IMG/VR virus record: IMGVR_UViG_3300044825_002033
Coordinates: 1 to 64,000 of that record
Length of the DNA: 64,000 nucleotides
Source: a virus
Direction: 5' to 3' (one strand)
In this document: positions 44,432 through 53,757 of the stretch, piece after piece
Position numbering within the stretch: position 1 is the stretch's first letter
Layout of the letters: each line of letters starts with the position of its first letter
Program-made: the position numbers and the translations under genes
Notes under the pieces: generated by a model
The model's input: the letters and a program-made list of their open reading frames with translations, nothing else
Databases searched by the model: none
Told to the model about the DNA's origin: nothing

Positions 44432-46231
44432 TTAATAAAACGAAATCCTATCTTCTAATATATCTTTTTTGATTAAATCTCTTTCTTGTTGAGCAGTTGC
44501 TTGTGTTTCTCTATTAGTTTCTCCGACTTGAAGTTGATTAGTTGATTTTTCTGTTCCTTGTGAAACGTTAGATATTGGTTGACCCTCTGCTTTACCTTCG
44601 CTAAGACCTTCCGAAGTATTTTGAGAGTTACCGACAACATTCCTGTTACCATCAGACGGAGACTTATTGCCTCCTGGAACTGGAGCAGCAACATCACCAC
44701 CAGGAACTGCAGGTCCAGCAAGATTTAACTCATTGTAATCTGGACAAGATTTTTCTTCATCACATTTAAAGAATTCTAAAATTCCAGTTACCATATCAAG
44801 AGCATTAAAAACACTTCCTGCAACAGATGAAATTGCACTTCCAATTCCTTTAGTAAAAGCAAGAATAGGATTTAATATTGAATCTAAACCTTTTGTAATA
44901 TCACCAAAAACATTATTTAAAAATCCAGAAATTAAATCTTCAGTTGCACATAAAGGACCATTGACTGCTTTATCCAAAAGATTTGAAAGCAAATTCTTCA
45001 TTAATGAGGTAAGACCTCTTCCAATTTTCTGAAAGATACAGTTGAGTTTTTCTAAACCTTTTTCTACAATTGAACTAAAACTAGGCACTTCTCCCGGAAA
45101 CAAAAATCCTTGAACTTGTTTTACTCCATCTGCAATTTTATTTTGCACATATGACATAATATTTCCCATAATAGAAGTCATGAATGATGAAACAAAATCA
45201 CTTGCTTTATTAAGCAAATTGTTCACCTGCCCAATAATAGAATCTGCAAATGAAGTAACTTCTCCAGCAAACTTTTTAATTTTTTCAACTTCATTCAAAA
45301 GATTTTTAATGACCCTCTGAATTCCTTTCATTTCTGAGTTCTTCTTTTTACAAGAACTTATCAGAGGTCTTAATATTTTTTTATCCTCATCTTGCATCAA
45401 ATAAGATTTTACAGGGTCAAGATGCAAAGAATCAAAAGTATAAAGTGGAAAGTTAGATGGTCCAGGAACACTGCCTAAATTTAACTTACTAACAGTTCTA
45501 AAGTCAGGAAGTTTTGCTATGTTGGGATTATTAAAAGTTGAATCGTAAAGTTGATATCCAAGAGTATTTTGCGCTTCTTTTGTTTGTCTTGGTGGAGACA
45601 AACTTGGTTGAGATGCTTTTACAGTTGCTAAAAGAACTTGTCTTTCAATTTCATTCTTAGGAAGTCCTGCTGCTGTTGCTGCTTCTCTAGCAACAGTTGC
45701 AGCAGAAAACTCCTGTCTTGTTGGAGTTCTTGCTGGATTTAAAAGATTTTTAAGTTGAGCTGTAGTTTTATTGTCTAAACTTTGACCATTACCTTCAGCA
45801 GATGTTGGATTTGAATTTGGTGATGGACCACCTCTTTCCTTAGGTACATTGTTATTTGAGTTTCCAAGAACACCATCAATATATGGTTCTTGTCCACCCA
45901 TTCCATCCATAAAGAATCCAGTGACAATGCATCCTGCAGATAATGATGGAGTTTCACTAAATCCACCCATACCAGAACCCGAAGTAACTGGCAACACAAC
46001 GTTTGCCATTACCATTTGATCTGGAGGTATGACATTCATATCTCCAGTATGCCAACTAAAAATTCTTACTTTATAACGATATCCCCATCCCTTTATGTCA
46101 GGAAGTTGATCAAATTTTTGTGCAGCAATATTATCTCTCCAAGTTTCGCTAGATTCAATGCGACCAAACCAACGAGGAGGATGTGTTAGGAATTCAGAAT
46201 CGAAACCTTTTCCAGTTGTTACATCAGACAT
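44432..46231 (-). CDS. gp5-like hub protein (OB-fold, no lysozyme domain)
   Basis: 599 residues. Residues ~15-125 match the gp5 OB-fold: WFGRIES, YRYKVRIFSWHTGDMN and the loop ANVVLPVTSGSGMGGFSE, ending IVTGFFMDGMGGQEPYIDGV, close in order to T4 gp5. The T4-type lysozyme domain (~residues 175-340 in T4) is absent. Instead there is a long helical stretch (~300-500) with amphipathic segments and a Gly/Ser-rich C-terminal tail. The beta-helix spike is in a separate gene nearby. The role is the hub-spike base that contacts the gp27-like protein encoded next. Confidence 0.7.
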   Translation of the reverse strand: MSDVTTGKGFDSEFLTHPPRWFGRIESSETWRDNIAAQKFDQLPDIKGWGYRYKVRIFSWHTGDMNVIPPDQMVMANVVLPVTSGSGMGGFSETPSLSAGCIVTGFFMDGMGGQEPYIDGVLGNSNNNVPKERGGPSPNSNPTSAEGNGQSLDNKTTAQLKNLLNPARTPTRQEFSAATVAREAATAAGLPKNEIERQVLLATVKASQPSLSPPRQTKEAQNTLGYQLYDSTFNNPNIAKLPDFRTVSKLNLGSVPGPSNFPLYTFDSLHLDPVKSYLMQDEDKKILRPLISSCKKKNSEMKGIQRVIKNLLNEVEKIKKFAGEVTSFADSIIGQVNNLLNKASDFVSSFMTSIMGNIMSYVQNKIADGVKQVQGFLFPGEVPSFSSIVEKGLEKLNCIFQKIGRGLTSLMKNLLSNLLDKAVNGPLCATEDLISGFLNNVFGDITKGLDSILNPILAFTKGIGSAISSVAGSVFNALDMVTGILEFFKCDEEKSCPDYNELNLAGPAVPGGDVAAPVPGGNKSPSDGNRNVVGNSQNTSEGLSEGKAEGQPISNVSQGTEKSTNQLQVGETNRETQATAQQERDLIKKDILEDRISFY

Positions 46232-46233
46232 TA

Positions 46234-46449
46234 TTAATCATCATAAATTCTACACTCTAACGCATTCGGATTTTCATCACAGTACATTTCAAATCCTGTT
46301 GGGTCGTGATCTGTGTCTGGATGATTGACTTGATATTTCTCTAAAGCATCAAGTTCACCTTCTAAATGACGACGACGCTGACCACTGGTATTTGGATTAT
46401 CCAGTTCATCACGATCATCATTAATATGTTGTTGAAGTGTTCTGTCCAT
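46234..46449 (-). CDS. Small charged protein, unknown function
   Basis: 71 residues from the ATG at 46449 (MDRTLQQHINDDRDELDN). Helical in the first half, acidic at the end (DHDPTGFEMYCDENPNALEC). I prefer this start because a late promoter element (GATAAATA, 46473-46480) lies 24 nt upstream of it; a GTG at 46482, overlapping the gp27-like stop codon, is the alternative. Not recognised. Confidence 0.5.
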   Translation of the reverse strand: MDRTLQQHINDDRDELDNPNTSGQRRRHLEGELDALEKYQVNHPDTDHDPTGFEMYCDENPNALECRIYDD

Positions 46450-46472
46450 ATGAACACACGATTGATTGATAT

Positions 46473-46480
46473 TATTTATC
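46473..46480 (-). promoter_or_regulatory. T4-type late promoter
   Basis: GATAAATA on the minus strand, overlapping the stop of the gp27-like gene and 24 nt before the ATG at 46449. It would drive the spike/baseplate genes to its left. Confidence 0.55.
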
Positions 46481-47822
46481 ACATCTTTGCAGGTTTTCTA
46501 CCATAGGAGTCACGAATTAATTCGATGTTAGTATAAGTTTTATTATGTGAAATAGTGTGACACAATGCAGAGATTAAATATACTCCACTCATTCTTGGAT
46601 TATAAGATGGATTTGGTTTGTTTGTTAATTCTGGAAAGTCGCAATGAATCAAGTCGCCCGCTCTCAAACTAAAATCTCCAGCAATAGTTATTTTAAGCGT
46701 AACTGTAAATAACTGATTGTATCTTGCTGCTGCTCGACTCTGAATCTGCTGTTTATCAATATCGGGTTCTTTGGATTTTTTAAGTTGGTCTTTGAGACTC
46801 TTACCTTCAGGAAGAAATCCAATTGCATCCATACTCCAATTGAAACGAGATGCAACTGCAGTAAATTCAGGGTTTACAAATTTGAATTCTGTTCCCCCAG
46901 TAATCACAACATCTTGTTGAAGATCTAAGTCTATTGGTTTCTGTGCGTAGAAACTCTCAAAAGCATCAACTCCTTTATTTTCGGATGAATAAGTTCCCAT
47001 CTGGAGTTTAGATTGAAAATCTCCAGAGTCTGTTGATTCATAGTTTAAAATTTTTCCATCATATCCAACAGGAATTACTGTGGATGTTGTATTATTGAAG
47101 ATATATTTTTTAATAGCAATTCGATCAAAAAGTTTATCCACAGACTTAAACTTATATCCATCAGCATTTTCAAAGAATAAAAATCCTGCGGTCTTTCCAA
47201 AAGCATCAGGTATATTTGGAACTGATTTTTTTGCTAACCAATAGATTGTCCAGAATGGTTTTTTGGTAGTTCCAATAAAGTTGAATTTGTTTTCAGTAAC
47301 TTCAATATCAAGTTCTTTTTCTGTTTTCAAATTTTCTTTTAGAATATTTTCAACATGATCTGATATTCTTCCATTATATCTTTTTATAACTCTAGAGTCT
47401 GCAAGTTCATTTTGTAAGAATTCTCTTGATGCAATATCTAAAGCAAAGACACTTTTTTGAGTATGCTCAGATATTTTTTCAGTTTGGTTTAAACGAAACG
47501 CATTTGTTTCAGTAATAAAGGAAAGTTTGTTTGGGGGATTAAATCCATCTTCAATTTGTAAATATATTTTTTCTCCGTTACCGACTTTCAATGCCTCCGC
47601 AAATCCAATAGAAGCACCGGTGCCATCATCTGCATTTCCAGATTTTCCAGTATCCACGACCATTGCTCTAATATGAATACTTTCTGATAAAATGTTCTCA
47701 TAATAATGTAATTCTGCAACACCTTTATTCAGGGCAATCGGATCTCCTCCTGAATTTGGAAACAACTCAAAGATAGGTATATTATTATCAGATTTTTTAA
47801 GTGATTCTGTTACATCTATCAT
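46479..47822 (-). CDS. gp27-like baseplate hub protein
   Basis: 447 residues, close to the length of T4 gp27 (391). The N-terminal part (IPIFELFPNSGGDPIALNKG, then SESIHIRAMVVDTGK) and the middle (TEKISEHTQKSVFALDIAS, ISDHVENILKENLK) show the D2-like hub pattern shared by gp27 and VgrG. ERV-type strands near the end (VYLISALCHTISHNKTYTNI) resemble the tail-tube-like second barrel. It likely forms the trimer on which the gp5-like OB-fold sits. The neighbours (gp5-like protein, tape measure) support this. Confidence 0.65.
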   Translation of the reverse strand: MIDVTESLKKSDNNIPIFELFPNSGGDPIALNKGVAELHYYENILSESIHIRAMVVDTGKSGNADDGTGASIGFAEALKVGNGEKIYLQIEDGFNPPNKLSFITETNAFRLNQTEKISEHTQKSVFALDIASREFLQNELADSRVIKRYNGRISDHVENILKENLKTEKELDIEVTENKFNFIGTTKKPFWTIYWLAKKSVPNIPDAFGKTAGFLFFENADGYKFKSVDKLFDRIAIKKYIFNNTTSTVIPVGYDGKILNYESTDSGDFQSKLQMGTYSSENKGVDAFESFYAQKPIDLDLQQDVVITGGTEFKFVNPEFTAVASRFNWSMDAIGFLPEGKSLKDQLKKSKEPDIDKQQIQSRAAARYNQLFTVTLKITIAGDFSLRAGDLIHCDFPELTNKPNPSYNPRMSGVYLISALCHTISHNKTYTNIELIRDSYGRKPAKM

Positions 47823-47826
47823 ACTT

Positions 47827-50800
47827 TTATCCGTACATTAGATTGTCGTTCATTTGTTCTCCCATAGTATCTATGGTTGAATAATCATATGATAAAGAAG
47901 ATTTGGATGTTCCACCCACCATTTCTCCAGAATCTCCAATAGGAACTGGAACGAAAGCAACTTCAGAGGATCCATATGGCATCTCATAATCAGTGTACAT
48001 ACTCAGAGAACTAATAATTGCTGGCATATTTTTTTGTAGTGAAGTTTTATCATAGACATTATAATTAAGAATATCAAGAACACCCGGTGCGACTTTTTCA
48101 GTTAATTCGTATGAGTCATTGTCGATTACATATTCTTTTCCTCTCTCACCAACTCTTGCAATATGAGGACCGTCTAAAGTTTCTCCACCCTCTTCATAAG
48201 CAACGTGAACATGATTTGAGTGATCAGATGGTTCATTTTTTCCATGAAGAAGTTGTACTGGTTTAACTCCTTTCATTCTATTAAATTCTGCAATTGCTTT
48301 TAGAATAGGACCTTGTTCATGAGTGTATGCTCCAATATCAAGTGCTCTACCTTGATAATGAAGAGACCCTTTACTGTGACCCGATGTTAAACTATATGGC
48401 GGATGTTCTGGATGGCGATGAATTTGTGAATATTGTTCTCCTGCTTTTAATTTATTTTTAAGATATCTACCAAGTTCACCTGCAATTTTGCTACCAGCAG
48501 AACCATAACCTTTTCCTAAAGTAATATTTGCATCACCTCCTCCACCCATAACAACAATATCGCCAAGTTGAGGTGCTCTTGCTGGACCTGGATTTTTTGC
48601 TCCATAAGCTCTAGCAGCAGGTCCAACAAACCATCCAAAGAAATTATTAGGAGCATTTTCTTTTCTTCTTACATCTCCAGGTCCAGGTTGATTACTTCCT
48701 CCCATGAAATCAGTTCTTCCACCAACAAATTTTCTTGCTTCTTCTTGATATTTTGAGTTTTTTAATGCTGCTGCAGTTTTTTGTAAATCTGATTGAGATA
48801 TTCCAGTTGCAGCAGAAGCTGATGCAAGATCCTTAATAGCGTGCCATTCTGGGTTTGGAACACCAGTTTTTCCTCTTCTTGGATATTTCCAAGTTGGTTC
48901 AAATTGCCCTTGTCTTAAAACTATTTGTTTGATAGTTTTTCCGCCATATATTCCAGAAGAAACTCTATTATAAATTGCTTGTGCGACATCAGCAGAACCT
49001 TGTGGGTCTGAGTCTTCCATTCTGGCAATAGCAACCAATGTCCAGAAGTCAGCATTACCACCAGTCACAGTCATACCAGGACCCACATCAAGACTTGAAT
49101 CTGTTTTGCCTTTCTCTATATTTTCTTGAACCATTTCTTCTCTACCAACAGGTCTCAAAGAAAGTTCTTTTGCTAAATCACGAATCGTTTCATCTACTTC
49201 TTTTGAAACCGAATCCTCTACAGATTTTGCAATTATATCAGTGTAGTCTTCTCCTGCAAAAAATTGCTTTATATCTACTTCACCACCACCAGCAAATCCT
49301 AAAGTTCCTGACTTGAAAGTAGATTGCATCCAAGTATTTAAACCTCTACCTGCATTTTTGTAATCTAATGCATCTGGTTTCTGACCAAGTACGGTTTTAA
49401 TTGCGAGTGTAAAAAATGGTCCAAAGAAATCAGTTCTTCCTAGAACATCATTACTCTTAATTAAAAACTCCTGAGGATTTGCAGACTTTTCTGTCGATTT
49501 TTTTGGTTGCTGCTGTTGTTGATTATTACCAAACAACCCTCCCAAAAATCCAAATAGTCCGCTTGATTTTTCTGGATTAGGAAATAGTTTTTGTACTTTA
49601 TCTTCTCCACCAGTACTCGCACCTGGTTTTATTTTTCTAGGAGTGAATGATATTGATCTTGTTTTTTTCTTTTTCTTTATAGATCTACTTGGAGTTTGTG
49701 ATGCTCTTCCTCCACCAGCAGCTTTTATTCCCTTTTGTTTCTTAGGAGTTACTCCACCACCAAAGAAAGCGTCATATAATGCTCCACCAATAGTATCTCC
49801 AATATATCCACCTATTAATCCACCAATAAAGTTACCTGCAATAGGAACAACAGAACCAGCAGCTACTCCAACAGCACCCAAAAGTCCAGCACCTATTGCC
49901 CTGAATGCTGCTCTACCAGGATTTTCTCCAAGAGCAACAGACAATCCAAAATCAATTAGTGCTCCAATAACTGGAAGAGGAATTCTTTTTAAAAATGGTC
50001 TAACAGAAGAAAGTAATGCCTTATTTCCACCTTTACCAACAGTTACTTTTGGTCTTTGTCTTAATGGATTTCTTATGTCTGGTCTTCCTAATCCACGACC
50101 TCCAGACGTTGTTATCTTTGGTCTTCCACCTTGTCCCGGTCTAGGACGTGCGCCTGCTGCTGCACCAGCACCACCACCGCCACCACCTTTTCCAAGTCCA
50201 CCAGAACCAACGGCTACCATTCCTGCAATAATTGCAAGATTTAAAAACTTATTTAAAAGTCCTGATAGTTGATCAAATTGCTTTACTCCACCCTCTCCAA
50301 AAAGATTCTTTGCAAATCCTCTTGTTGCATCATATGCTTTATATCCCCAATCAATAAAAGTAACTAATCCATTTAAAAGTTTTCCACCTACATCTATAAA
50401 GAAATCTGCAACTTTAACAATGACAGGAAGAACCTTTAAAAGTTGTGGAAGAAATTCAATCAGACGAACTGCAAAGAATCCAAGTATAGTTTGTGTGATA
50501 AAATTTTTAATCCAATCTATAAATCCCATCTTCGGAAGAGATGGTAATTTAATACCTTTTACTTCTTGTGGTTTTTTACTCTCTAATTCTTTCTCCTTTC
50601 CTTCAAACTTTTCTTTTTCTTTGCCTTTTCTTTTTATTTCTTCTTGTTTCTTAGAGAGTAAAAAAGAATCTTTTAGAAGTTTATCAATAGTAATTACTTT
50701 CTTTTCAATTTTAAAAAGTGTACTTCCGAATGATTTAAATGATTCTTTTGCTGATTCTTTTCCTACTGGTGGTTTTACTACCAAAGACTTTTGATATTTG

Positions 50801-50838
50801 ATGATAGCAGAATTTGAAGATGGGAGTAGTTTAGCCAT
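47827..50838 (-). CDS. Tail peptidoglycan hydrolase (SleB plus M15-like domains) with tape-measure-like N-part
   Basis: 1003 residues. Residues ~100-180 (IDWIKNFITQTILGFFAVRL) and a Gly-zipper-rich hydrophobic part at ~270-350 are typical of tape-measure-related tail proteins. Then a SleB/Hydrolase_2 domain (~610-700): ARMEDSDPQGSADVAQAIYNR with a candidate catalytic Glu, followed by QGQFEPTW. Then an M15-like zinc peptidase (~795-895): HYQGRALDI and a SDHSNHVHVAY segment provide His/Asp/His ligands. Two different cell-wall cutting activities on one tail protein would open the peptidoglycan during DNA entry. The C-terminus has a tape-measure-like GERGKEYVI motif. It overlaps its upstream neighbour by 1 nt. 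Confidence 0.75.
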   Translation of the reverse strand: MAKLLPSSNSAIIKYQKSLVVKPPVGKESAKESFKSFGSTLFKIEKKVITIDKLLKDSFLLSKKQEEIKRKGKEKEKFEGKEKELESKKPQEVKGIKLPSLPKMGFIDWIKNFITQTILGFFAVRLIEFLPQLLKVLPVIVKVADFFIDVGGKLLNGLVTFIDWGYKAYDATRGFAKNLFGEGGVKQFDQLSGLLNKFLNLAIIAGMVAVGSGGLGKGGGGGGAGAAAGARPRPGQGGRPKITTSGGRGLGRPDIRNPLRQRPKVTVGKGGNKALLSSVRPFLKRIPLPVIGALIDFGLSVALGENPGRAAFRAIGAGLLGAVGVAAGSVVPIAGNFIGGLIGGYIGDTIGGALYDAFFGGGVTPKKQKGIKAAGGGRASQTPSRSIKKKKKTRSISFTPRKIKPGASTGGEDKVQKLFPNPEKSSGLFGFLGGLFGNNQQQQQPKKSTEKSANPQEFLIKSNDVLGRTDFFGPFFTLAIKTVLGQKPDALDYKNAGRGLNTWMQSTFKSGTLGFAGGGEVDIKQFFAGEDYTDIIAKSVEDSVSKEVDETIRDLAKELSLRPVGREEMVQENIEKGKTDSSLDVGPGMTVTGGNADFWTLVAIARMEDSDPQGSADVAQAIYNRVSSGIYGGKTIKQIVLRQGQFEPTWKYPRRGKTGVPNPEWHAIKDLASASAATGISQSDLQKTAAALKNSKYQEEARKFVGGRTDFMGGSNQPGPGDVRRKENAPNNFFGWFVGPAARAYGAKNPGPARAPQLGDIVVMGGGGDANITLGKGYGSAGSKIAGELGRYLKNKLKAGEQYSQIHRHPEHPPYSLTSGHSKGSLHYQGRALDIGAYTHEQGPILKAIAEFNRMKGVKPVQLLHGKNEPSDHSNHVHVAYEEGGETLDGPHIARVGERGKEYVIDNDSYELTEKVAPGVLDILNYNVYDKTSLQKNMPAIISSLSMYTDYEMPYGSSEVAFVPVPIGDSGEMVGGTSKSSLSYDYSTIDTMGEQMNDNLMYG

Positions 50839-53567
50839 TATTTCTTATTAACCCCCAATGTACTTCTTGCAGTTCTTGTTGAACTTGCGCTATGAGTTGG
50901 ATTTTGTGTTCTTGGTCTTTGACTGTTAGAAGGTCTTGCTCCACTTCCTCTTTGCCCGCCGGTATAAGGTGTCGCAGATGGTTTTGGTTTTGGTTTTGGT
51001 AATGGTTTAACTGGTTTAACTCCAGCATTTTTTGGTCTAGAAAACTTTGATTTGTATGGACCAGATTGTTTTCTTCTTGGATCATTGGTACTATACATTG
51101 TAACCGGAGAATTTGATTTCGTTGGTGGTATTGGTTTTCCTTTATCATCAGTCGGCGTAAAACCACCACCTAAATCAATTCCTTTACCGCCAGGTCTTAT
51201 ATTACCCCATCCAGTATTTTGATTTATTCTCAATATACCAGAAACTGCTGAGAACAAAGCTGGGCCGACATTACCTTTTTTCAAATTTGATCTGGCATTT
51301 TTAAAATAATGAGACGCTGTTTGATTCGCTTCATACGTGTCATCAGTTGTTGCTTTGCCACTCTTATCCACTTTAAAATTAAATTGACCTAGAGCAAGAT
51401 TGGCAAGTCTATCTCCCATTAATTTATTATAATCCGTTTGACCCAATCCAACAGCACCAACTCCACCTTGTCCTCTTCTCTGTGCTTCCAAAATAGCAGG
51501 TTTAACATATCTACCTAGAGATCCACCATCATCAACTCTAAATGCTTTTCCAAGTGGACCCATTAATCCTTTTACTGCATATTGAAGACCAGTCAATTTG
51601 GCTCCAAAATTTTTAACTCTTCCACCAGATGCTTTTTCTACAAATTTTTCAAACCCCTCACTCTTCAATCCCATCATTGCAGTTAAGTCGGGAGTTAATC
51701 CTTTATTTTGAACATCCTGAAATGCTTTTTTGACAAATCCTAAAGGTCCTTTATCTTTTTTTGGATCATAAAGACTTTTTATCCAAGCATCACTTTTATT
51801 GAGATTTGCTTGTGCTGTTTTTGTCAAAGCTGCTCCAGGTTTTAATTCTCCAGACTTTACCAATGCATTTTCACGTTCTGTTCCATATTTTTCGAGAGCT
51901 GCTAAAGGAGAATCAACTACACTAAGAACTTTATTTTTTGCTCCAGCAAGTATTTTTGAACCTGAAGAAGTAATGTCACTTAATTTTCTTTGACCATAAT
52001 CAAGTATATTTTTTTGTAAATTAGGATTATTAATAGATTTATATACTTGATTTCCAATTTGATTTAAATTCGGTCCAGACATTTTAAAACCAGAACCACT
52101 AGACATACCAGAAATTCCTGCTCCAAAAGATGATCCCCAAGTACTTGGTCTATCTACGTCATATCCAAGTTTAAACTTAATAAAATCTTTTATACTTTTT
52201 GTTGGATCATTTTGATTTTTGTTATTACCACCAGATCCAATAAGTCCTCCACCATAAGCATAAGTAGTACCGTTAACAATTTGTGGTTTATTAGTTCCAC
52301 CTCCAGCAGCATTCATTGCTTCGAAGGTTTCAACTCCATACTTATTAACAGCACCCGCTGACACAACGAATTCACCATCGGTAAGCCATGCAGGAACTTT
52401 ATCTCTTCCTTTTGGACCTCTTACCAATCCATACGTAGATCCACCACCATTAAAACCGTATGATTTGGTTTTACCTGTTTTTAAATATTCTAACTGCTCA
52501 TCAATCTCAGCACCCTTTCCTTGAAGCCTTTCAAAGATATTAAGATTTGCTTTTTGCTGTTGTAATTGTTTTATTTTATCTTGAGTACTTCCAGAAGATT
52601 GTGAAGTTTTTCTTTCCTGTTCATTTACAGTGCCAGGAAACATTGCAGGTATTGTTGCACCAGCAGTAAACAATGCAACCGCTTTTCCTAAAGGAGTGTT
52701 TATAAACTTTAAAAGTTTAGGTATGGCAACTTTACCTATTTGAAATATAAACCTTCCAACTAATCCAACAGTACCACGAATAAACCTACCAAAAGTGGTT
52801 CCAAAAAGAACATATGACCCAAGTATTGCAGGCCACCAATCTTTAAAAAATCGAATAAGATTTTTTATTTTTCCTTGATTTTGTGGATCAGCAAACCAAT
52901 CAACTAATTTTATTAATATTCTGCCAAGAATAATATTCTTAATAAAATTAACTATTTTATCCCAAACAGATTGAAAAGGTTTTGTGATAGTAGATACAAC
53001 CTTTTTAATTCCGTCAAAGATTTTAGATTCAAATTCTTTTTCTTTACCTAACCTTCTCTTACTTTCTGCGTCTTTTCTTTCTCTATCACTTCTTTTTTTA
53101 TTATCTTTATTGATATCAGTTAAGGTTTTAATAATAGAATCTAATGTATTATTGATTCTTGATAAAACATCTAAATCATTATCTTTCTTCTTGGAAACTT
53201 TTTCTATTTTATTTTTTGTTTCTTTTGGAACTCCACCAACAGGAGCAAGCATCAATCTTTTTTGTGCTCCTTTAATTTGTTTACGAATTCCACCAAGTCC
53301 AAGTCCATTTGCAGTAACTTTAGAACTTTTTGGAACAATTTTAAATCTTCCTTTCTTTCCTCTTACTCTTTTAAATTCATTTTTTATAAGTTCAACTTCT
53401 GCTCCAGAAATTTTTCTACGAGCAGATGTAACTTCTATTAAAAGTTCTCTTAGATATAAACTATAAATTTGATAATCGAGTTCAGCAACCTCATTAGGTT
53501 CTAAAGCTAGTAATCCTAAAATTACCTCATCTATATTCTCTTTGGGTAAGTTCGGACTACCAGCCAT
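50838..53567 (-). CDS. Tape-measure-like tail protein
   Basis: 909 residues. N-terminal helical, basic part (~1-180, IKNEFKRVRGKKGRFK). A hydrophobic stretch at ~195-310 (NFIKNIILGRILIKLVDWF, later TPLGKAVALFTAGATIPAM). Then GLVRGPKGRDKVPAWLTDGE (~380-400), the P.x.LT.GEFV motif found near the ends of many tape-measure proteins. The rest is Gly/Ser-rich with a basic Pro-rich tail. In T4 the equivalent role is carried by gp29; I see no direct similarity to it. The paired arrangement with the 1003-residue hydrolase is typical of cyanophage tail genes. Confidence 0.6.
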   Translation of the reverse strand: MAGSPNLPKENIDEVILGLLALEPNEVAELDYQIYSLYLRELLIEVTSARRKISGAEVELIKNEFKRVRGKKGRFKIVPKSSKVTANGLGLGGIRKQIKGAQKRLMLAPVGGVPKETKNKIEKVSKKKDNDLDVLSRINNTLDSIIKTLTDINKDNKKRSDRERKDAESKRRLGKEKEFESKIFDGIKKVVSTITKPFQSVWDKIVNFIKNIILGRILIKLVDWFADPQNQGKIKNLIRFFKDWWPAILGSYVLFGTTFGRFIRGTVGLVGRFIFQIGKVAIPKLLKFINTPLGKAVALFTAGATIPAMFPGTVNEQERKTSQSSGSTQDKIKQLQQQKANLNIFERLQGKGAEIDEQLEYLKTGKTKSYGFNGGGSTYGLVRGPKGRDKVPAWLTDGEFVVSAGAVNKYGVETFEAMNAAGGGTNKPQIVNGTTYAYGGGLIGSGGNNKNQNDPTKSIKDFIKFKLGYDVDRPSTWGSSFGAGISGMSSGSGFKMSGPNLNQIGNQVYKSINNPNLQKNILDYGQRKLSDITSSGSKILAGAKNKVLSVVDSPLAALEKYGTERENALVKSGELKPGAALTKTAQANLNKSDAWIKSLYDPKKDKGPLGFVKKAFQDVQNKGLTPDLTAMMGLKSEGFEKFVEKASGGRVKNFGAKLTGLQYAVKGLMGPLGKAFRVDDGGSLGRYVKPAILEAQRRGQGGVGAVGLGQTDYNKLMGDRLANLALGQFNFKVDKSGKATTDDTYEANQTASHYFKNARSNLKKGNVGPALFSAVSGILRINQNTGWGNIRPGGKGIDLGGGFTPTDDKGKPIPPTKSNSPVTMYSTNDPRRKQSGPYKSKFSRPKNAGVKPVKPLPKPKPKPSATPYTGGQRGSGARPSNSQRPRTQNPTHSASSTRTARSTLGVNKK

Positions 53568-53742
53568 TTTTACTTTGTTGCTGTTGTTTGTACTCTTCTT
53601 CTTCTATATGTTGCTTGAGAAGTTCAACATAAACGTCTCTTTCCCAAGGAATCATATTTTCAATTTCAGTCAATGAATATTTATGATACTGCATTAACGA
53701 AAAATTAAGTCTAAAGTAATTTTCAAGGTCCATATGGACCAT
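53557..53742 (-). CDS. Frameshift-extension ORF after gp26 (gp51-position)
   Basis: 61 residues (MVHMDLENYFRLNFSLMQYH, then YSLTEIENMIPWERDVYVEL). The MIPWER helix with a following charged tail resembles the C-terminal ORF of tail assembly chaperones. The first ATG lies 2 nt after the gp26 stop and has no Shine-Dalgarno. The frame is open upstream through a canonical slippery heptamer (53751-53757), so it is probably translated as a gp26 fusion by -1 frameshifting. It occupies the place where T4-like phages have gp51; a homology claim is not possible from the sequence alone. Confidence 0.5.
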   Translation of the reverse strand: MVHMDLENYFRLNFSLMQYHKYSLTEIENMIPWERDVYVELLKQHIEEEEYKQQQQSKNGW

Positions 53743-53757
53743 TATTATGCGAAAAAA
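53727..53757 (-). promoter_or_regulatory. Candidate -1 programmed frameshift site
   Basis: On the minus strand the heptamer T TTT TTC (53757-53751) is in the X XXY YYZ phase of the gp26 frame, two codons before its stop. After 10 nt follows a perfect palindrome GGTCCATATGGACC (53727-53740) that could form a GGTCC/GGACC stem with a 4-nt loop. The -1 frame runs on as the 61-residue ORF. Confidence 0.6.

Noticed and set aside
51847-51852. TTGACA in the tape-measure-like gene
   Set aside because: No -10 at 16-18 bp on the same strand.
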